From Streptomyces pseudovenezuelae (lineage in GTDB: Bacteria > Actinomycetota > Actinomycetes > Streptomycetales > Streptomycetaceae), in the NCBI RefSeq assembly GCF_001513955.1, contig NZ_KQ948154.1, positions 1-64,000 on the forward strand: 64,000 nucleotides of DNA, read 5' to 3'. Positions 43,331 through 52,181 of this stretch are shown one piece after another (the stretch's first letter is position 1; every line of letters begins with the position of its first letter). The notes under the pieces were generated by a model that was not told the origin of the DNA, did not search any database, and worked only from the letters and a program-made list of their open reading frames with translations. A program made the position numbers and the translations under genes.

Positions 43331-43358
43331 GGGCGGCCGAGCGATTCCTCGGCCGCCC
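43331..43358 (-). terminator. Terminator after mycosin 2
   Basis: GGGCGGCCGAG (43331-43341) pairs with CTCGGCCGCCC (43348-43358) around a six-base loop, 65 bases past the mycosin stop. Confidence 0.75.
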
Positions 43359-43422
43359 ATTGCAGTACGGGCGCGGCGCTCACCGGCGCCCCGCCCGTTT
43401 TAACGATCCAGGCCGTTCCCGG

Positions 43423-44733
43423 CTACTGCTGCGGCGGCCACTGACTGTGGGGCGGCGAGGGCTGCTGGTACGGGTTCGGCTGTGGCGGGGCGGGTTGCTG
43501 GTACGGGTTCTCGTGCGGTGCGGCGGGCTGCTGGCCGTATTGAGGGTGACTCGCGGGGCCACCAGGGCCGCCCCTGTTGTTCTTGTTCCGCTTGGACGCC
43601 CTGACGACCAGGAAAACAATCAGACCGACAACAGCAAGGCCCACGGCACCGATGGCAGCCCAGATGAGCATGGCTTTGTTGTCAGCCTTTTCTTGTTCTG
43701 CGTCGGCGGCGTTGGGGCTAGAAGCGGCCGGCTTGCCCTTCAACGACTCCGGAACGACAAGCGGACCGTACTTTGAGCCAACAGGAATGTCATCCTTCAG
43801 TGCGGCGACGGGCTGAATAATGCCATAGCCGTAGCTCTTGTCCGGAAGAGACAACCCCTTCTCGACGTCGGGCAGAACTGCCGTCTTTACAAGACGATTG
43901 GCAATCTGGCCTGCTGTCAAGTCAGGAAACTTTGAACGCAAGAGTGCAGCAGCAGCCGAGGTGAAGGCAGTTGCGTCGGACGTGCCATTCCCGCTGACAT
44001 ACGTACTGCCGGTCCCTTTTGCCGAGACAATGTTGGTACCGGGAGCCACCAGGGAAACTTGGGAACCAGAGTTTGACTTCTCCCAGATCTGCCCATCGTT
44101 CTTTACGGCACCCACGCCCAGCGCGCCCGGAGCCGACGCTGGATAACACTTGCTTGAGTTGCCATCGTTCCCCGCGCCACCGATAACCAGCACATCATGG
44201 CTCAACGCATAAGCTACCGCCTCAGAGACTTTATCCACATCTTCTTGAGAGCTCGAGTCAAAGCATTGCGAAACGTTGACTACAGAGGCACCGTGATCGA
44301 CTGCATATCGAATGGATACATCCATACCGGGCCCGCCCGTACCGAACTCTCGAATGGGTAGAATCTTCGCCTCGGGCGCCAACCCGATCACGCCATCGTT
44401 TGCGCCATGGCCATGCGCAGCAATGATTGCTGCCATCGCTGTGCCGTGATCATCACCAACAGCTGGGGTGGGGCTCCCCCCGTCCATAAAGTCTTTTCCC
44501 GCGAGGACGTTTCCTTGAAGGTCGATATGACTAGCGTTGACGCCATCATCGATAAGGGCAACCGTTACGCCACCGCCTTTGGAAATCTTCCAGGCGGATT
44601 CGGCATTGAGTGCTTTCAGCGCCCACTGGTCTTCCCTAATCTGATCCGCCGCCGCAAGCGGAGCAGCAGCAAAAAGCAGCGCACTGACCGTTGCACCGCA
44701 AGTCACCGAGCGAAGTACCGCAGTGAAGCCCAT
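43423..44733 (-). CDS. Mycosin-like S8 protease with PYQQP tail
   Basis: A 436-residue subtilisin-like protease with signal peptide, triad motifs VALIDDGV (Asp), GDDHGTAM (His) and GNGTSDAT (Ser), one C-terminal membrane helix (about 353-375) and a long tail with repeated NPYQQP. The GTS motif lacks the proline of the canonical GTSxAxP. It resembles the frameshifted mycosin at 41292 and looks like a duplicate. GAGAGGA lies eight bases before the ATG. It follows the large Gly-rich WXG protein, perhaps its processing or maturation partner. Confidence 0.88.
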   Translation of the reverse strand: MGFTAVLRSVTCGATVSALLFAAAPLAAADQIREDQWALKALNAESAWKISKGGGVTVALIDDGVNASHIDLQGNVLAGKDFMDGGSPTPAVGDDHGTAMAAIIAAHGHGANDGVIGLAPEAKILPIREFGTGGPGMDVSIRYAVDHGASVVNVSQCFDSSSQEDVDKVSEAVAYALSHDVLVIGGAGNDGNSSKCYPASAPGALGVGAVKNDGQIWEKSNSGSQVSLVAPGTNIVSAKGTGSTYVSGNGTSDATAFTSAAAALLRSKFPDLTAGQIANRLVKTAVLPDVEKGLSLPDKSYGYGIIQPVAALKDDIPVGSKYGPLVVPESLKGKPAASSPNAADAEQEKADNKAMLIWAAIGAVGLAVVGLIVFLVVRASKRNKNNRGGPGGPASHPQYGQQPAAPHENPYQQPAPPQPNPYQQPSPPHSQWPPQQ

Positions 44734-44817
44734 CCGTGTGTCCTCTCCAAGGTCAGTGCGGGGACGCTGCCGTGCACGTCCCCGCACCTTCCTACCAGCT
44801 GCGGCTAGCCGCGTGAC

Positions 44818-46224
44818 TTACTCCTCGATGACGCGGGGCGCCACGTTGGTCTGGGGGGTCCAGGTCTCCTCGTCCTCGACGAGGTAGTCGGGACGCTCGC
44901 CCTCGCGCTGCTCGTCTTCCTTGCGTCGCCCAGTACGCGAGCCGGGAGCGCCTGCGATGCCGCCCTTGCGGACAGCGCTCGCGCCCTTCCCCGCGGCGCC
45001 GCGACTGCTGTGCAGCCCCGAGCCTCCGGCAGTGCCCCTACCAGCGCCTGCACCGGACTTGGGCGTGCCACCGACTACGCCACCTCGAGCCGTGCCTCCG
45101 ACCCGCCCGGCCGCGCCCTTGGCGGCACCCGCGCCGCCAACACCACCAGCGCCGGCTCGGCCTGCCATACCGCCGGTGCCAGCGCCTGCGGCGGCACGGC
45201 CGATCATGCCGCCGCGAGCTGCGCTGGCGCCAGCCGCTCCACCGACCGCGCCGCCAACAAAGCCAGCACCCCCTCCGAAGCCGCCGCCACCAGCAGTTCC
45301 GCCGCCAACCGCACCGACGCCACCAACCGTGGGCCCTCCGGTGCGACCGCCTGCAATACCGTCAATCGCTGTACCGACGTTGCCGGTCGGCACAGTCGGC
45401 TTGTGCGCCCCGCCAGTGACACCTGAAGGCGGAGTCACAGGCTTCGATGTACTGATGGTGCTCGTCCCGGCGGTCCGAGCTGTACCTGATGACACATTCT
45501 GGGGGCTGCGGGGTGAGCGTGCCGTCGGCATGATTACCGGCGTAGGAGCGATTCCACCGGGATCACCCGGGTAGTCGGACTCGTCACCCACGCCAGGCCT
45601 CTTCTGCCACGACCCGATAGCCTTGGCCTGAGAGTTGTAAGAAGCCCCCAACGTCTCCATCTTCGCAGCCATCTTCAGCTGCGCTTCCCGGCCCGCCGAA
45701 AGGTCGTCCTCGTTCGCGTTGAGGGCGTCCTGGGCACCCTTTCCAGCAGCCAGGTCCTTCTTGAGGCCATCGTCGCTGCGAGTGAAGCCGTCTCCCAGGC
45801 TGTTCATCGCGCTGGAAAGCTTGCTCGGCTTCTCCATCGCCATGACTTCGGGCTTGATGAGGCCCAGAGTGTGGCCCGCGTTCGCCATCGCCGTCGAGGT
45901 GTGACTGGCGTACTTAGCGGTGTCGCTGATGCTCTTGCTGACCTGCTTGGCCTTGGCAGCAAACCTGTCGGCTGCGGCCCCCTTCCAGTGTTCCTGGATG
46001 CGGGCCACTTCTTTCTCGAACTCCGACTGGATGCTCGCCAGCTGTGTCGACAGTCCCATCCAGCCCTTGGCCACGCCTGAGACGAGTTCAGGCTTGGCAT
46101 GCTGAACCATGGCCTTCATCTCGTCCATGTCCTTGCCGCCGGCGAAGGGCGTGGTGTGCTTCTCGTTGAAGCACATGTTCATCTCGGTGTAGTCGTAGTC
46201 GATCTGACCGTCGCTCTCAGCCAT
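44818..46224 (-). CDS. Large WXG100-type protein, Gly/Ala-rich
   Basis: A 468-residue putative ESX substrate. The N-terminal ~190 residues are helical with the WXG-type turn EHWKGAAADRF. A low-complexity Pro/Ser/Thr then Gly/Ala-rich region (about 235-420) follows, and the end is RPDYLVEDEETW plus a short tail, a pattern common in Streptomyces ESX substrates. This echoes mycobacterial EspB or PPE proteins but without clear homology. It lies between a small WXG-like gene (46277) and the mycosin at 43423. Confidence 0.85.
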   Translation of the reverse strand: MAESDGQIDYDYTEMNMCFNEKHTTPFAGGKDMDEMKAMVQHAKPELVSGVAKGWMGLSTQLASIQSEFEKEVARIQEHWKGAAADRFAAKAKQVSKSISDTAKYASHTSTAMANAGHTLGLIKPEVMAMEKPSKLSSAMNSLGDGFTRSDDGLKKDLAAGKGAQDALNANEDDLSAGREAQLKMAAKMETLGASYNSQAKAIGSWQKRPGVGDESDYPGDPGGIAPTPVIMPTARSPRSPQNVSSGTARTAGTSTISTSKPVTPPSGVTGGAHKPTVPTGNVGTAIDGIAGGRTGGPTVGGVGAVGGGTAGGGGFGGGAGFVGGAVGGAAGASAARGGMIGRAAAGAGTGGMAGRAGAGGVGGAGAAKGAAGRVGGTARGGVVGGTPKSGAGAGRGTAGGSGLHSSRGAAGKGASAVRKGGIAGAPGSRTGRRKEDEQREGERPDYLVEDEETWTPQTNVAPRVIEE

Positions 46225-46276
46225 GCCCCTGTGCCCCCTCGTTGATTCGCACCTCAGCCATCACCATGTTCATGGA

Positions 46277-46600
46277 TCACTGCTTTCCCGCGTTGGGGAA
46301 ACTCGCCTGGGCGTCGTAGTCAGAATCCTGGTAAGCCCCGTGGGCATACTTCGTCTTCTGGCCGAACTCGTCCATGACGGAATTGAGGTACTTCACAGCA
46401 TCCTCGATATACGTCTTGATCTCGTTGTGAGCGCTGGCGAGCTTTTCCGCCTCGTCGAAGCCCGTTCCCAGGGCACCTGCCGGAAGGTAGGTGTTGGTCT
46501 TCGAGTCGGTGTCCGCCTTGCCGAGATCACCGAGGACTCGGTTCAGTGCAGTGACAGTCTTCTCGAGCTCGTCGAGATCGACCCTTACTTCTTCAGCCAT
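46277..46600 (-). CDS. WXG100-like small protein
   Basis: A 107-residue helical protein (VRVDLDELEKTVTALNRVL, then HNEIKTYIEDAVKYLNSVM) with an aromatic, acidic tail (YQDSDYDAQ). There is no strict WXG. It follows the canonical mycosin by two bases, with GGGGAG six bases before its ATG, and precedes the large Gly-rich protein by 52 bases. It is likely a partner in ESX export. Confidence 0.82.
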   Translation of the reverse strand: MAEEVRVDLDELEKTVTALNRVLGDLGKADTDSKTNTYLPAGALGTGFDEAEKLASAHNEIKTYIEDAVKYLNSVMDEFGQKTKYAHGAYQDSDYDAQASFPNAGKQ

Positions 46601-46602
46601 GC

Positions 46603-47901
46603 TCAGCTCCCCGTTGACTCCACGTTGTTACCCACACCCTGCTTGCGTCGCCAGTCGCTCAGGACCCGGCCGCCCCCGAACAGCAGCAGCACCAAGGCGA
46701 ACCCCGCGGCGACCACGTACAGCGCGTACCGCTCCGTCCGTTGCTGCTCGGACTCGCCGAGGACCAGTGTCGCGGCCTGGACGTCGGCGGAGTCGCCCGC
46801 GGGGCCTGCCGAGTCCGGCTTCGGGCCGTCGGCCGAGGGCGTCGTCGTGTCGTCGTTGACCGCGGCCGCCGGGTCGATGACGCCCCAGCCCACGAAGTCG
46901 TCGCGGCCCGCCTTGGTCCGGTCCGCCGTCTGCTCGATCTGGGTGATGACCTGCTTGTAGTTCCAGTCCGGGTGCTTGGCGCGGATCAGGGCCGCGACAC
47001 CCGAGACGTACGGCGCCGCGAAACTCGTGCCCTGGTCGACGCAGTTGCCACCCACCGGGACCGTCGAGACCATGTCGATGCCCGGTGCCGCGACACCCAC
47101 GAACGGGCCGGACTGGGAGAAGGGGGCACGGGCGTTGTTGCGGTCGGAAGCCGCGACCGCCAGCACGCCCGGATAGGCCGCCGGGTACGTCTCCTTGACC
47201 TTGCCGTCCGCGCCGTCGTTGCCGGCCGCCGCGACGATCAGGGCATCCTTCTCGTCCTGCGCGTACTTGATGGCCTGCCGGAAGGCGGTGTCGACGACCG
47301 GGTCCATCTTCGAGGCGGTGTCCTGCGAGATGTTGATGACCTTGGCGCCGGCGTCGGCCGCGTACTTGATCGCCTTGATCATCGTGCCGACGTTGCCGCT
47401 GCCCTGGTCGTCGTTCTGACGGATCGGAATGATCGTCGCTTCCGGAGCGAGGCCGATGAAGCCCGTGCCGTCGAGCTTGCGGGCGGCGATGATCCCCGCG
47501 ACCTTGGTGCCGTGGCCCACCGTGGGATCGGTCTTGCCGGTGCCGCCCTTGTGCAGGTAGTCCGTGCCGTTGGCGACGGCGCCCTTGAGCTGGGCGTTGA
47601 CGGTGTCGACACCGGTGTCGATGACGGCGACCTTGACGCCCTTGCCCTTGGTGTCCTGCCACAGCTGGTCGAGGACCACGCGCTGCAGCGACCAGGGCGT
47701 TCCCTTGATGATGTCGGACGGGAACGAGCAGCTGGTGTCGTCGACCTGGAAGCGCACGTCGTCGTCGGTCAAGGTGGTCCGCACGCGCTCGGCGGCGGCG
47801 ATCGGTGTGGCCCCCGCCAAGGGCAGCCCACAGGCCAGAACCGCCACGGCGGCGGTGCCTGCGGCGCTCCGACGCGCGACGCGCGATGCCCCGGATCCCA
47901 C
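46603..47901 (-). CDS. mycP: Canonical mycosin MycP
   Basis: MycP is the membrane-anchored subtilisin-like protease that caps and stabilises the ESX machine. The 432-residue protein has a signal peptide, an N-terminal extension with a cysteine (DTSCSFPSD), triad motifs VAVIDTGVD, VGHGTKVAG and the canonical DQGTSFAAPYVSG, a linker and one C-terminal helix (YVVAAGFALVLLLF). GGGAGGA lies nine bases before the GTG at 47901. It has the best-conserved active site of the three mycosins here, and lies 133 bases after the EsxA/EsxB pair. Confidence 0.92.
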   Translation of the reverse strand: MGSGASRVARRSAAGTAAVAVLACGLPLAGATPIAAAERVRTTLTDDDVRFQVDDTSCSFPSDIIKGTPWSLQRVVLDQLWQDTKGKGVKVAVIDTGVDTVNAQLKGAVANGTDYLHKGGTGKTDPTVGHGTKVAGIIAARKLDGTGFIGLAPEATIIPIRQNDDQGSGNVGTMIKAIKYAADAGAKVINISQDTASKMDPVVDTAFRQAIKYAQDEKDALIVAAAGNDGADGKVKETYPAAYPGVLAVAASDRNNARAPFSQSGPFVGVAAPGIDMVSTVPVGGNCVDQGTSFAAPYVSGVAALIRAKHPDWNYKQVITQIEQTADRTKAGRDDFVGWGVIDPAAAVNDDTTTPSADGPKPDSAGPAGDSADVQAATLVLGESEQQRTERYALYVVAAGFALVLLLFGGGRVLSDWRRKQGVGNNVESTGS

Positions 47902-47985
47902 TGTCTTACGTCCTCCCGTTTTGTTTCTGTACGGGACGCATGAACCTGCTATGAGCCGAAAAGTCCATACGCCCCGTGAACCGCC

Positions 47986-48023
47986 GATGGGGGCGGATGC
48001 GCGAACGCACACCCGCCCCCATC
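47986..48023 (-). terminator. Terminator between Esx pair and mycP
   Basis: GATGGGGGCGG (47986-47996) pairs with CCGCCCCCATC (48013-48023). The loop contains a nested TGCG-CGAA-CGCA hairpin. It follows the second Esx gene and may limit read-through into mycP. Confidence 0.8.
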
Positions 48024-48034
48024 AAGCGATCACG

Positions 48035-48328
48035 TCAGCCGCCCCAGATCTGGGCGTTCTTCGACTCGGTCGCCTGGTAGTTCTGGGCGGCGCTGTCGAG
48101 CGCCTTGGCGATGGCCTCCAGCGTCTGCTGCATGGAGGCGGCACGCTGGTCCCACTCGGCCTGCTTGGCGCGGTAGGACTCCTGCGCCGAGCCTTCCCAG
48201 CTGGCGGAGATGCGCTTGACGCCGCTCTCCAGCTCGTCAAGCTGCGTACGGATCTTGCCCGCAGTGCTGCGGACGTCCTGCGCGGCCTGGGAGATCGTGG
48301 CGAAATTTACAAGAATCTGCCCGGACAT
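48035..48328 (-). CDS. WXG100 protein (EsxA/EsxB family)
   Basis: A 97-residue WXG100 protein: two helices around the turn ASWEGSAQESY, tail NAQIWGG. ESAT-6/CFP-10-type proteins form a helical hairpin dimer with a partner and are the hallmark ESX substrates. GAGGAGA lies about ten bases before the ATG at 48328; a 13-residue extension is less likely. It is the second gene of a tandem pair with 48396-48716 and is probably co-transcribed with it. It corresponds to one of the Streptomyces EsxA/EsxB pair; which name applies could not be decided. Confidence 0.92.
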   Translation of the reverse strand: MSGQILVNFATISQAAQDVRSTAGKIRTQLDELESGVKRISASWEGSAQESYRAKQAEWDQRAASMQQTLEAIAKALDSAAQNYQATESKNAQIWGG

Positions 48329-48395
48329 CTCTTCTATGTCTCCTCGGATGTGTGGATGGTCGGTCACGGCCGTGCGCAGCGGCGCACGGGTCCGA

Positions 48396-48716
48396 TCATC
48401 CGAAGGGGGACGAGGCCGCGATGTTCTGGATGGACGCGCGCTGCTCCTCTTCCGAGGCGGCGTAGGACTTGGTGCTCTGGTCGATCGCTTCCTTGATGTC
48501 GTTCAAGATCTGGTTGATCTTGTTGGCATCCTGGTTCACCTGCGACTGCAGGTTGTTGTACGCGGTGGCCGCCGAGCCCTTCCAGCCGCCCGTGATCGTG
48601 TCGATCACGGTCTGCAGGCGGGAGATTTCGCCCTGGATCGAGGAGTTGACCGAGGAGATCTTGCCGCTGAACGCGACCATCTCCTCCTCGGTCATGGTGA
48701 ACTGCTGTCCAGCCAT
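48396..48716 (-). CDS. WXG100 protein (EsxA/EsxB family)
   Basis: A 106-residue WXG100 protein beginning AGQQFTMTEEEM, with the turn GGWKGSAATAYNNL and a polar C-terminal helix ending SSPFG. It is the first gene of the pair, 67 bases before 48328. In S. coelicolor the equivalent pair forms a heterodimer that is secreted and affects sporulation. Whether this one is EsxA or EsxB was not decided. Confidence 0.92.
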   Translation of the reverse strand: MAGQQFTMTEEEMVAFSGKISSVNSSIQGEISRLQTVIDTITGGWKGSAATAYNNLQSQVNQDANKINQILNDIKEAIDQSTKSYAASEEEQRASIQNIAASSPFG

Positions 48717-48856
48717 GTTGTGTCCCCCATGAGACGTAGGAGTTCTGAGTAGACCCGCACTCGGACCACCGCCGCCGAGAGGCGGCAGGCGTACCCAGTC
48801 TGGTCCGGCACCACTCTAGACGCATCCGCCGACAGAACGAACATCCGAAGGGTTCT

Positions 48857-48923
48857 GTAGCAAGATCGCGATGAACTCAACTCACCTTTTTCACAAGATG
48901 TTTGCTACGCGCGCGCGACGCGC
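48857..48923. repeat. Paired inverted repeats upstream of Esx genes
   Basis: GTAGCAA (48857-48863) and TTGCTAC (48902-48908) form a spaced inverted repeat with 38 bases between. The second arm runs into a separate palindrome, ACGCGCG-CGA-CGCGCGT (48907-48923). Together they could be a looped or dimeric regulator site for the pair. Confidence 0.5.
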
Positions 48924-49012
48924 GTGATGTAAGGCCCGCCGCACTCCGGCAGGACACCCGAACCCACCGCGCGAACCGCTCGCAAACCGCCCGGAATGCA
49001 CCCGGAGACACC

Positions 49013-49058
49013 ACGAGGGCCCTCCCCCGGGCCGACCGGCCTGGAGCAGAGCCCTCGT
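49013..49058 (-). terminator. Possible terminator after eccB
   Basis: ACGAGGGC (49013-49020) pairs with GCCCTCGT (49051-49058), with a smaller GGCC-based hairpin inside. It lies about 30 bases past the eccB stop. Confidence 0.5.
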
Positions 49059-49085
49059 TGCGGGTGGACACCCGTCTACGACCCT

Positions 49086-50654
49086 CTAAGACCCCTGCGC
49101 CTGCTCCGCGTTGCCGCTGCTGAGCTCCGGTCCCGCGGCCAGCAGGTCAGCCCACGCGGCCGGTACCGGCACCGGCTTGATCTTGCCGTAACCGAGCCTG
49201 ACCTGGGCGGTGTTGGTGTTCTGCTGGCCCTCGACCTTCTCGCCGCCGGTGACCTGGCTGTCGTTGGTGGCGGGGACCGAGTAGCGCAGACCGGTGTCGG
49301 TGACGAGGAAGGTGCTGCCGCCACCCGCGTCGGCACCCGTCAGGCGCTTGAACAGCAGGCCGCTGCCGGGCGAGACGTACGTACGGGAACCGCTCTGGGA
49401 GAGGTCCTTCGGGTAGTCCTGGCCGGACCACACCGTCATCATCGGCAAGCCGGTCCGCTCGTTCTTCTGGCCGCCGTGCCAGACGTTGCACGAGATCTTG
49501 TTGCCGCCCGGCTCCCAGTACGTGTTGGCCTGCACCACCGGCTGGTCGGGCCAGCGCATCTCGTCCATCCACTCGCCGGTCTCCGGATGGATGTCGTTGA
49601 AGCCGACCTCCACCGCCGCCGGCGTCCGGCCCCCGTACACGGAGCTGATGAAAGGACTGCGCATCCACATCTGCGCCGCGAACTCGGACACGGGCTGGAC
49701 CTTGCCCTTGAGCACGATGTACTTCTGCTTCCCGGCGCCGGAACCGGCCTCGAGAATCATGCCCACCTTGGACAGTTCGGGAGCGAGTCCCTCGACATTC
49801 GCGTCCGCCCCGGCCTGGTCCGCCATGTTGGGGAACACGAGGTCTCCCGCGATGTTCAGCGTCTTGAGGAAGTCCGGGCTGACGCTCTGCGGCTGCTTGC
49901 CGTCGCCGAACACGGCCCGCTCGATGTCCTGGAGCGAGTTCTTGCTGGCGAGCCGCCAGGCCTTGCCGCCGATCAGATAGGCGCTCCCGTCCGCGGTGAC
50001 CATGTAGCGCGGACCGTTCCCGCTGAGCGAGCTGGGGTCCTTCGGGCCCTCGATGTACAGCACCTGGCGCTGGTTGAGCTCGCTCTTGGTGTGCAGCAGC
50101 TTGCCGTAGTCGCTCTTGTCCAGCACGTACGTCGCGCTGATGGGCTGTCCGTCCTGGCCCGGGGACTGGCACAGCGCCCAGGTCTTGACCGTCTCCGCGT
50201 CCGACGCGGACGGCAGCCGGTCCGGAGCGAACGGAATACCCACGGTCGCGCCCATCGGGTACTTGCTGTTGTCGAGCACCGACTCCTTGATCTTCATGAC
50301 CTGGGGGTTCTCGCCGCTCAGCAGGAGCCTGGCGGAGGCGAGGTTGAGGACCGGGTGCAGGCTGAGCTTGTTCTCGCCCTTGGTCTTCACCAGCACATAG
50401 CGCGTCGTCGACTCGCTGCCGACGAGGATGTTCTTGCCCTGGCTGTCCCAGCCCTTCGGCGCGGTCGGGCTGAGCATGCCCCAGGCGCCGAACCCGATGA
50501 GCACCAGCGCCGCCACACCGAGACTCGGCAGGACCGTCTTGAGGGGGCGCGGCGCGGCCTCTTCCGAACCGTGCGGAGACGGCTGAAGAAACGCCGCCAC
50601 CGTGCGCCTGCGCGCGAAGGAGTAAGCGTTCAGCTCATCCCGACGTGTCGCCAT
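49086..50654 (-). CDS. eccB: Type VII secretion protein EccB
   Basis: EccB is the ESX complex component with one membrane helix and a large extracytoplasmic domain. The 522-residue protein begins ATRRDELNAYSFARRR, a strongly conserved EccB start, has the helix at about 42-62, and a repeated beta-rich ectodomain with two cysteines (TWALCQS and ISCNVWH) that probably pair. The ATG has GGGGAG 11 bases upstream. It is divergent from eccE across a 195-base promoter region. Confidence 0.95.
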   Translation of the reverse strand: MATRRDELNAYSFARRRTVAAFLQPSPHGSEEAAPRPLKTVLPSLGVAALVLIGFGAWGMLSPTAPKGWDSQGKNILVGSESTTRYVLVKTKGENKLSLHPVLNLASARLLLSGENPQVMKIKESVLDNSKYPMGATVGIPFAPDRLPSASDAETVKTWALCQSPGQDGQPISATYVLDKSDYGKLLHTKSELNQRQVLYIEGPKDPSSLSGNGPRYMVTADGSAYLIGGKAWRLASKNSLQDIERAVFGDGKQPQSVSPDFLKTLNIAGDLVFPNMADQAGADANVEGLAPELSKVGMILEAGSGAGKQKYIVLKGKVQPVSEFAAQMWMRSPFISSVYGGRTPAAVEVGFNDIHPETGEWMDEMRWPDQPVVQANTYWEPGGNKISCNVWHGGQKNERTGLPMMTVWSGQDYPKDLSQSGSRTYVSPGSGLLFKRLTGADAGGGSTFLVTDTGLRYSVPATNDSQVTGGEKVEGQQNTNTAQVRLGYGKIKPVPVPAAWADLLAAGPELSSGNAEQAQGS

Positions 50655-50727
50655 CGATGGGTCAACTCCCCGTTATTTCGCTTTGTTGCCGAATGCGGAA
50701 CTCCCCAGGGCCGCCCGGTACTCCGTG

Positions 50728-50756
50728 GCGTTTGCTCCTGCAGGGGCCTCTACTAT
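50728..50756 (+). promoter_or_regulatory. Probable eccE promoter
   Basis: TACTAT (50751-50756) is a good -10 hexamer; the -35 is weak (GCGTTT at 50728-50733, 17 bases away). The predicted transcript would begin near 50763 and run into the eccE start at 50850. Confidence 0.45.
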
Positions 50757-50849
50757 GCCGTGTGACGATCGCACCGTACGGTACGGGGTACGGTGATCCG
50801 CCGCCAGCTCGAGTCGCGGCCAGACAATGCAAAGGGGTTGTACCGGGGG

Positions 50850-52181
50850 ATGAGCACTGCGACCAGGTCCCGGCGCCGTAACGGCAGCCGTCGTACCCAG
50901 GAGAACCAGGGGCCGGGGCAGGTGCCGGAACCGGCACAGCCGTCCACACCCCCGAGTCCGGCCTCGCCGTCGCTCGCCCGGCGCCCCGGCAGCATCGGCC
51001 CCATCCGGGTCCAGCAGCTGATCGGCTTCGAGCTGGCCGCCGCGGTCCTGCTGATCGGCTGGCTGCTGCGCCCCATCGGTCTCACCGTCGGCATCGTGCT
51101 GGCCGTTCCGCTGGTCCTCGCCGGACTGCTGCGCCGGCGCGGTCGCCCGCTGCCCGAGTGGTTCAGCACCGCCCGCGCGCTCCGCGACCGCCGCAAGCGC
51201 AACGCCGAGCCGGTGCCGCCCGGTACCGACCCCGGTTTCGCCCCGGCCGTCGAGTGCGACCCGGCGCTGCGCACCTACAGCTTCCAGGACCGCGAGCAGC
51301 GCGAGATCGGCATGCTCGGTGACGGCACCTTCCTGACCGCGCTGGTCCAGGTGCAGGCCGCGGACACCCCGCTGCGTCCTTCCTACGGCACCGGGGACAT
51401 CCCCCTCGATCTGCTGCAGGGCCTGCTGGAGGTGGACGACATCCGGCTCGCCTCGGTCCAGATCGTCCAGCACACCCAGCCCGCGCCCGCCCCGCACCTG
51501 CCCCCGCAGGCCATGGCGGTCCGCTCGTACGGGCCGTTGCAGGCCCAGAGCATGACGCCGGGGCTGCGCATCACCTGGGTCGCGCTCAAGCTCGACCCGG
51601 AGCTGTGCCCGGAGGCCGTGGAGGCGCGCGGCGGCGGTATGCAGGGTGCCCGGCGGGCGCTGCTGCGGGTCGCCGACCAGCTGGCCAGCCGGCTCATGGG
51701 CGCCGGCATGCAGGCCAAGGTGCTCAGCGAGTCGGACATCTGCGGCGCCATCGCGACCTCCGCCTGCGTCAACCCGATGGCCACCACCGGCGGTGCCGCC
51801 CTCGACGGCAGCCGCTCGGGCCGCCGTACGGCCGAGACCACCCGTACCTGGCGCTGCGACGACCGGCTGCACACCACGTACTGGGTCTCCAAGTGGCCGC
51901 AGTTCGGTGGCGGCGGACCGGCGTTCCCCCGGCTGGTCGGTGCGCTGACCTCCGCGCCCACCCTGGCGAGCACCTTCTCACTCACCATCAGCAGGCGGCG
52001 GGGCAGCGTCCTGGCCCTGTCCGGGCACGTCCGCCTCACCGGCCGCGGTGAGAACGAACTGGGAGAGGCCGCCGAGCACTTGGAGCGGGCGGCGTCCGCG
52101 TTCAAGGTCGGTCTCGTACGGCTCGACCGTGAGCAGCTGCCCGGAGTTCTGGCCACCCTGCCGCTGGGAGGTACCCGCTGA
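50850..52181 (+). CDS. eccE: Type VII secretion protein EccE
   Basis: EccE is the peripheral inner-membrane subunit of the ESX core complex. The 443-residue protein has a basic, Pro-rich arm, two adjacent membrane helices (about 56-72 and 76-92) and a cytoplasmic domain containing YSFQDREQREIG and ITWVALKLDPELCPEAV, as in actinobacterial EccE. The ATG at 50850 has AAAGGGG about ten bases upstream; a GTG 19 codons earlier is less likely. Its stop overlaps the next ATG (TGATG). Confidence 0.9.
   Translation: MSTATRSRRRNGSRRTQENQGPGQVPEPAQPSTPPSPASPSLARRPGSIGPIRVQQLIGFELAAAVLLIGWLLRPIGLTVGIVLAVPLVLAGLLRRRGRPLPEWFSTARALRDRRKRNAEPVPPGTDPGFAPAVECDPALRTYSFQDREQREIGMLGDGTFLTALVQVQAADTPLRPSYGTGDIPLDLLQGLLEVDDIRLASVQIVQHTQPAPAPHLPPQAMAVRSYGPLQAQSMTPGLRITWVALKLDPELCPEAVEARGGGMQGARRALLRVADQLASRLMGAGMQAKVLSESDICGAIATSACVNPMATTGGAALDGSRSGRRTAETTRTWRCDDRLHTTYWVSKWPQFGGGGPAFPRLVGALTSAPTLASTFSLTISRRRGSVLALSGHVRLTGRGENELGEAAEHLERAASAFKVGLVRLDREQLPGVLATLPLGGTR

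Larger units (their letters stand above)
48717..49085. promoter_or_regulatory. Promoter region of the Esx pair
   Basis: A 369-base gap without a gene, upstream of the Esx pair on the minus strand and downstream of eccB. Minus-strand TTCGTT and TAGAGT, 17 bases apart, are a weak promoter candidate. It also holds the inverted repeats at 48857-48923 and a possible eccB terminator at 49013-49058. Confidence 0.5.

Noticed and set aside
22743..46600. Effector region considered as a prophage or genomic island with mobile genes
   Set aside because: No integrase, transposase, tRNA junction or terminal repeat was seen; the modules interdigitate with core ESX genes.
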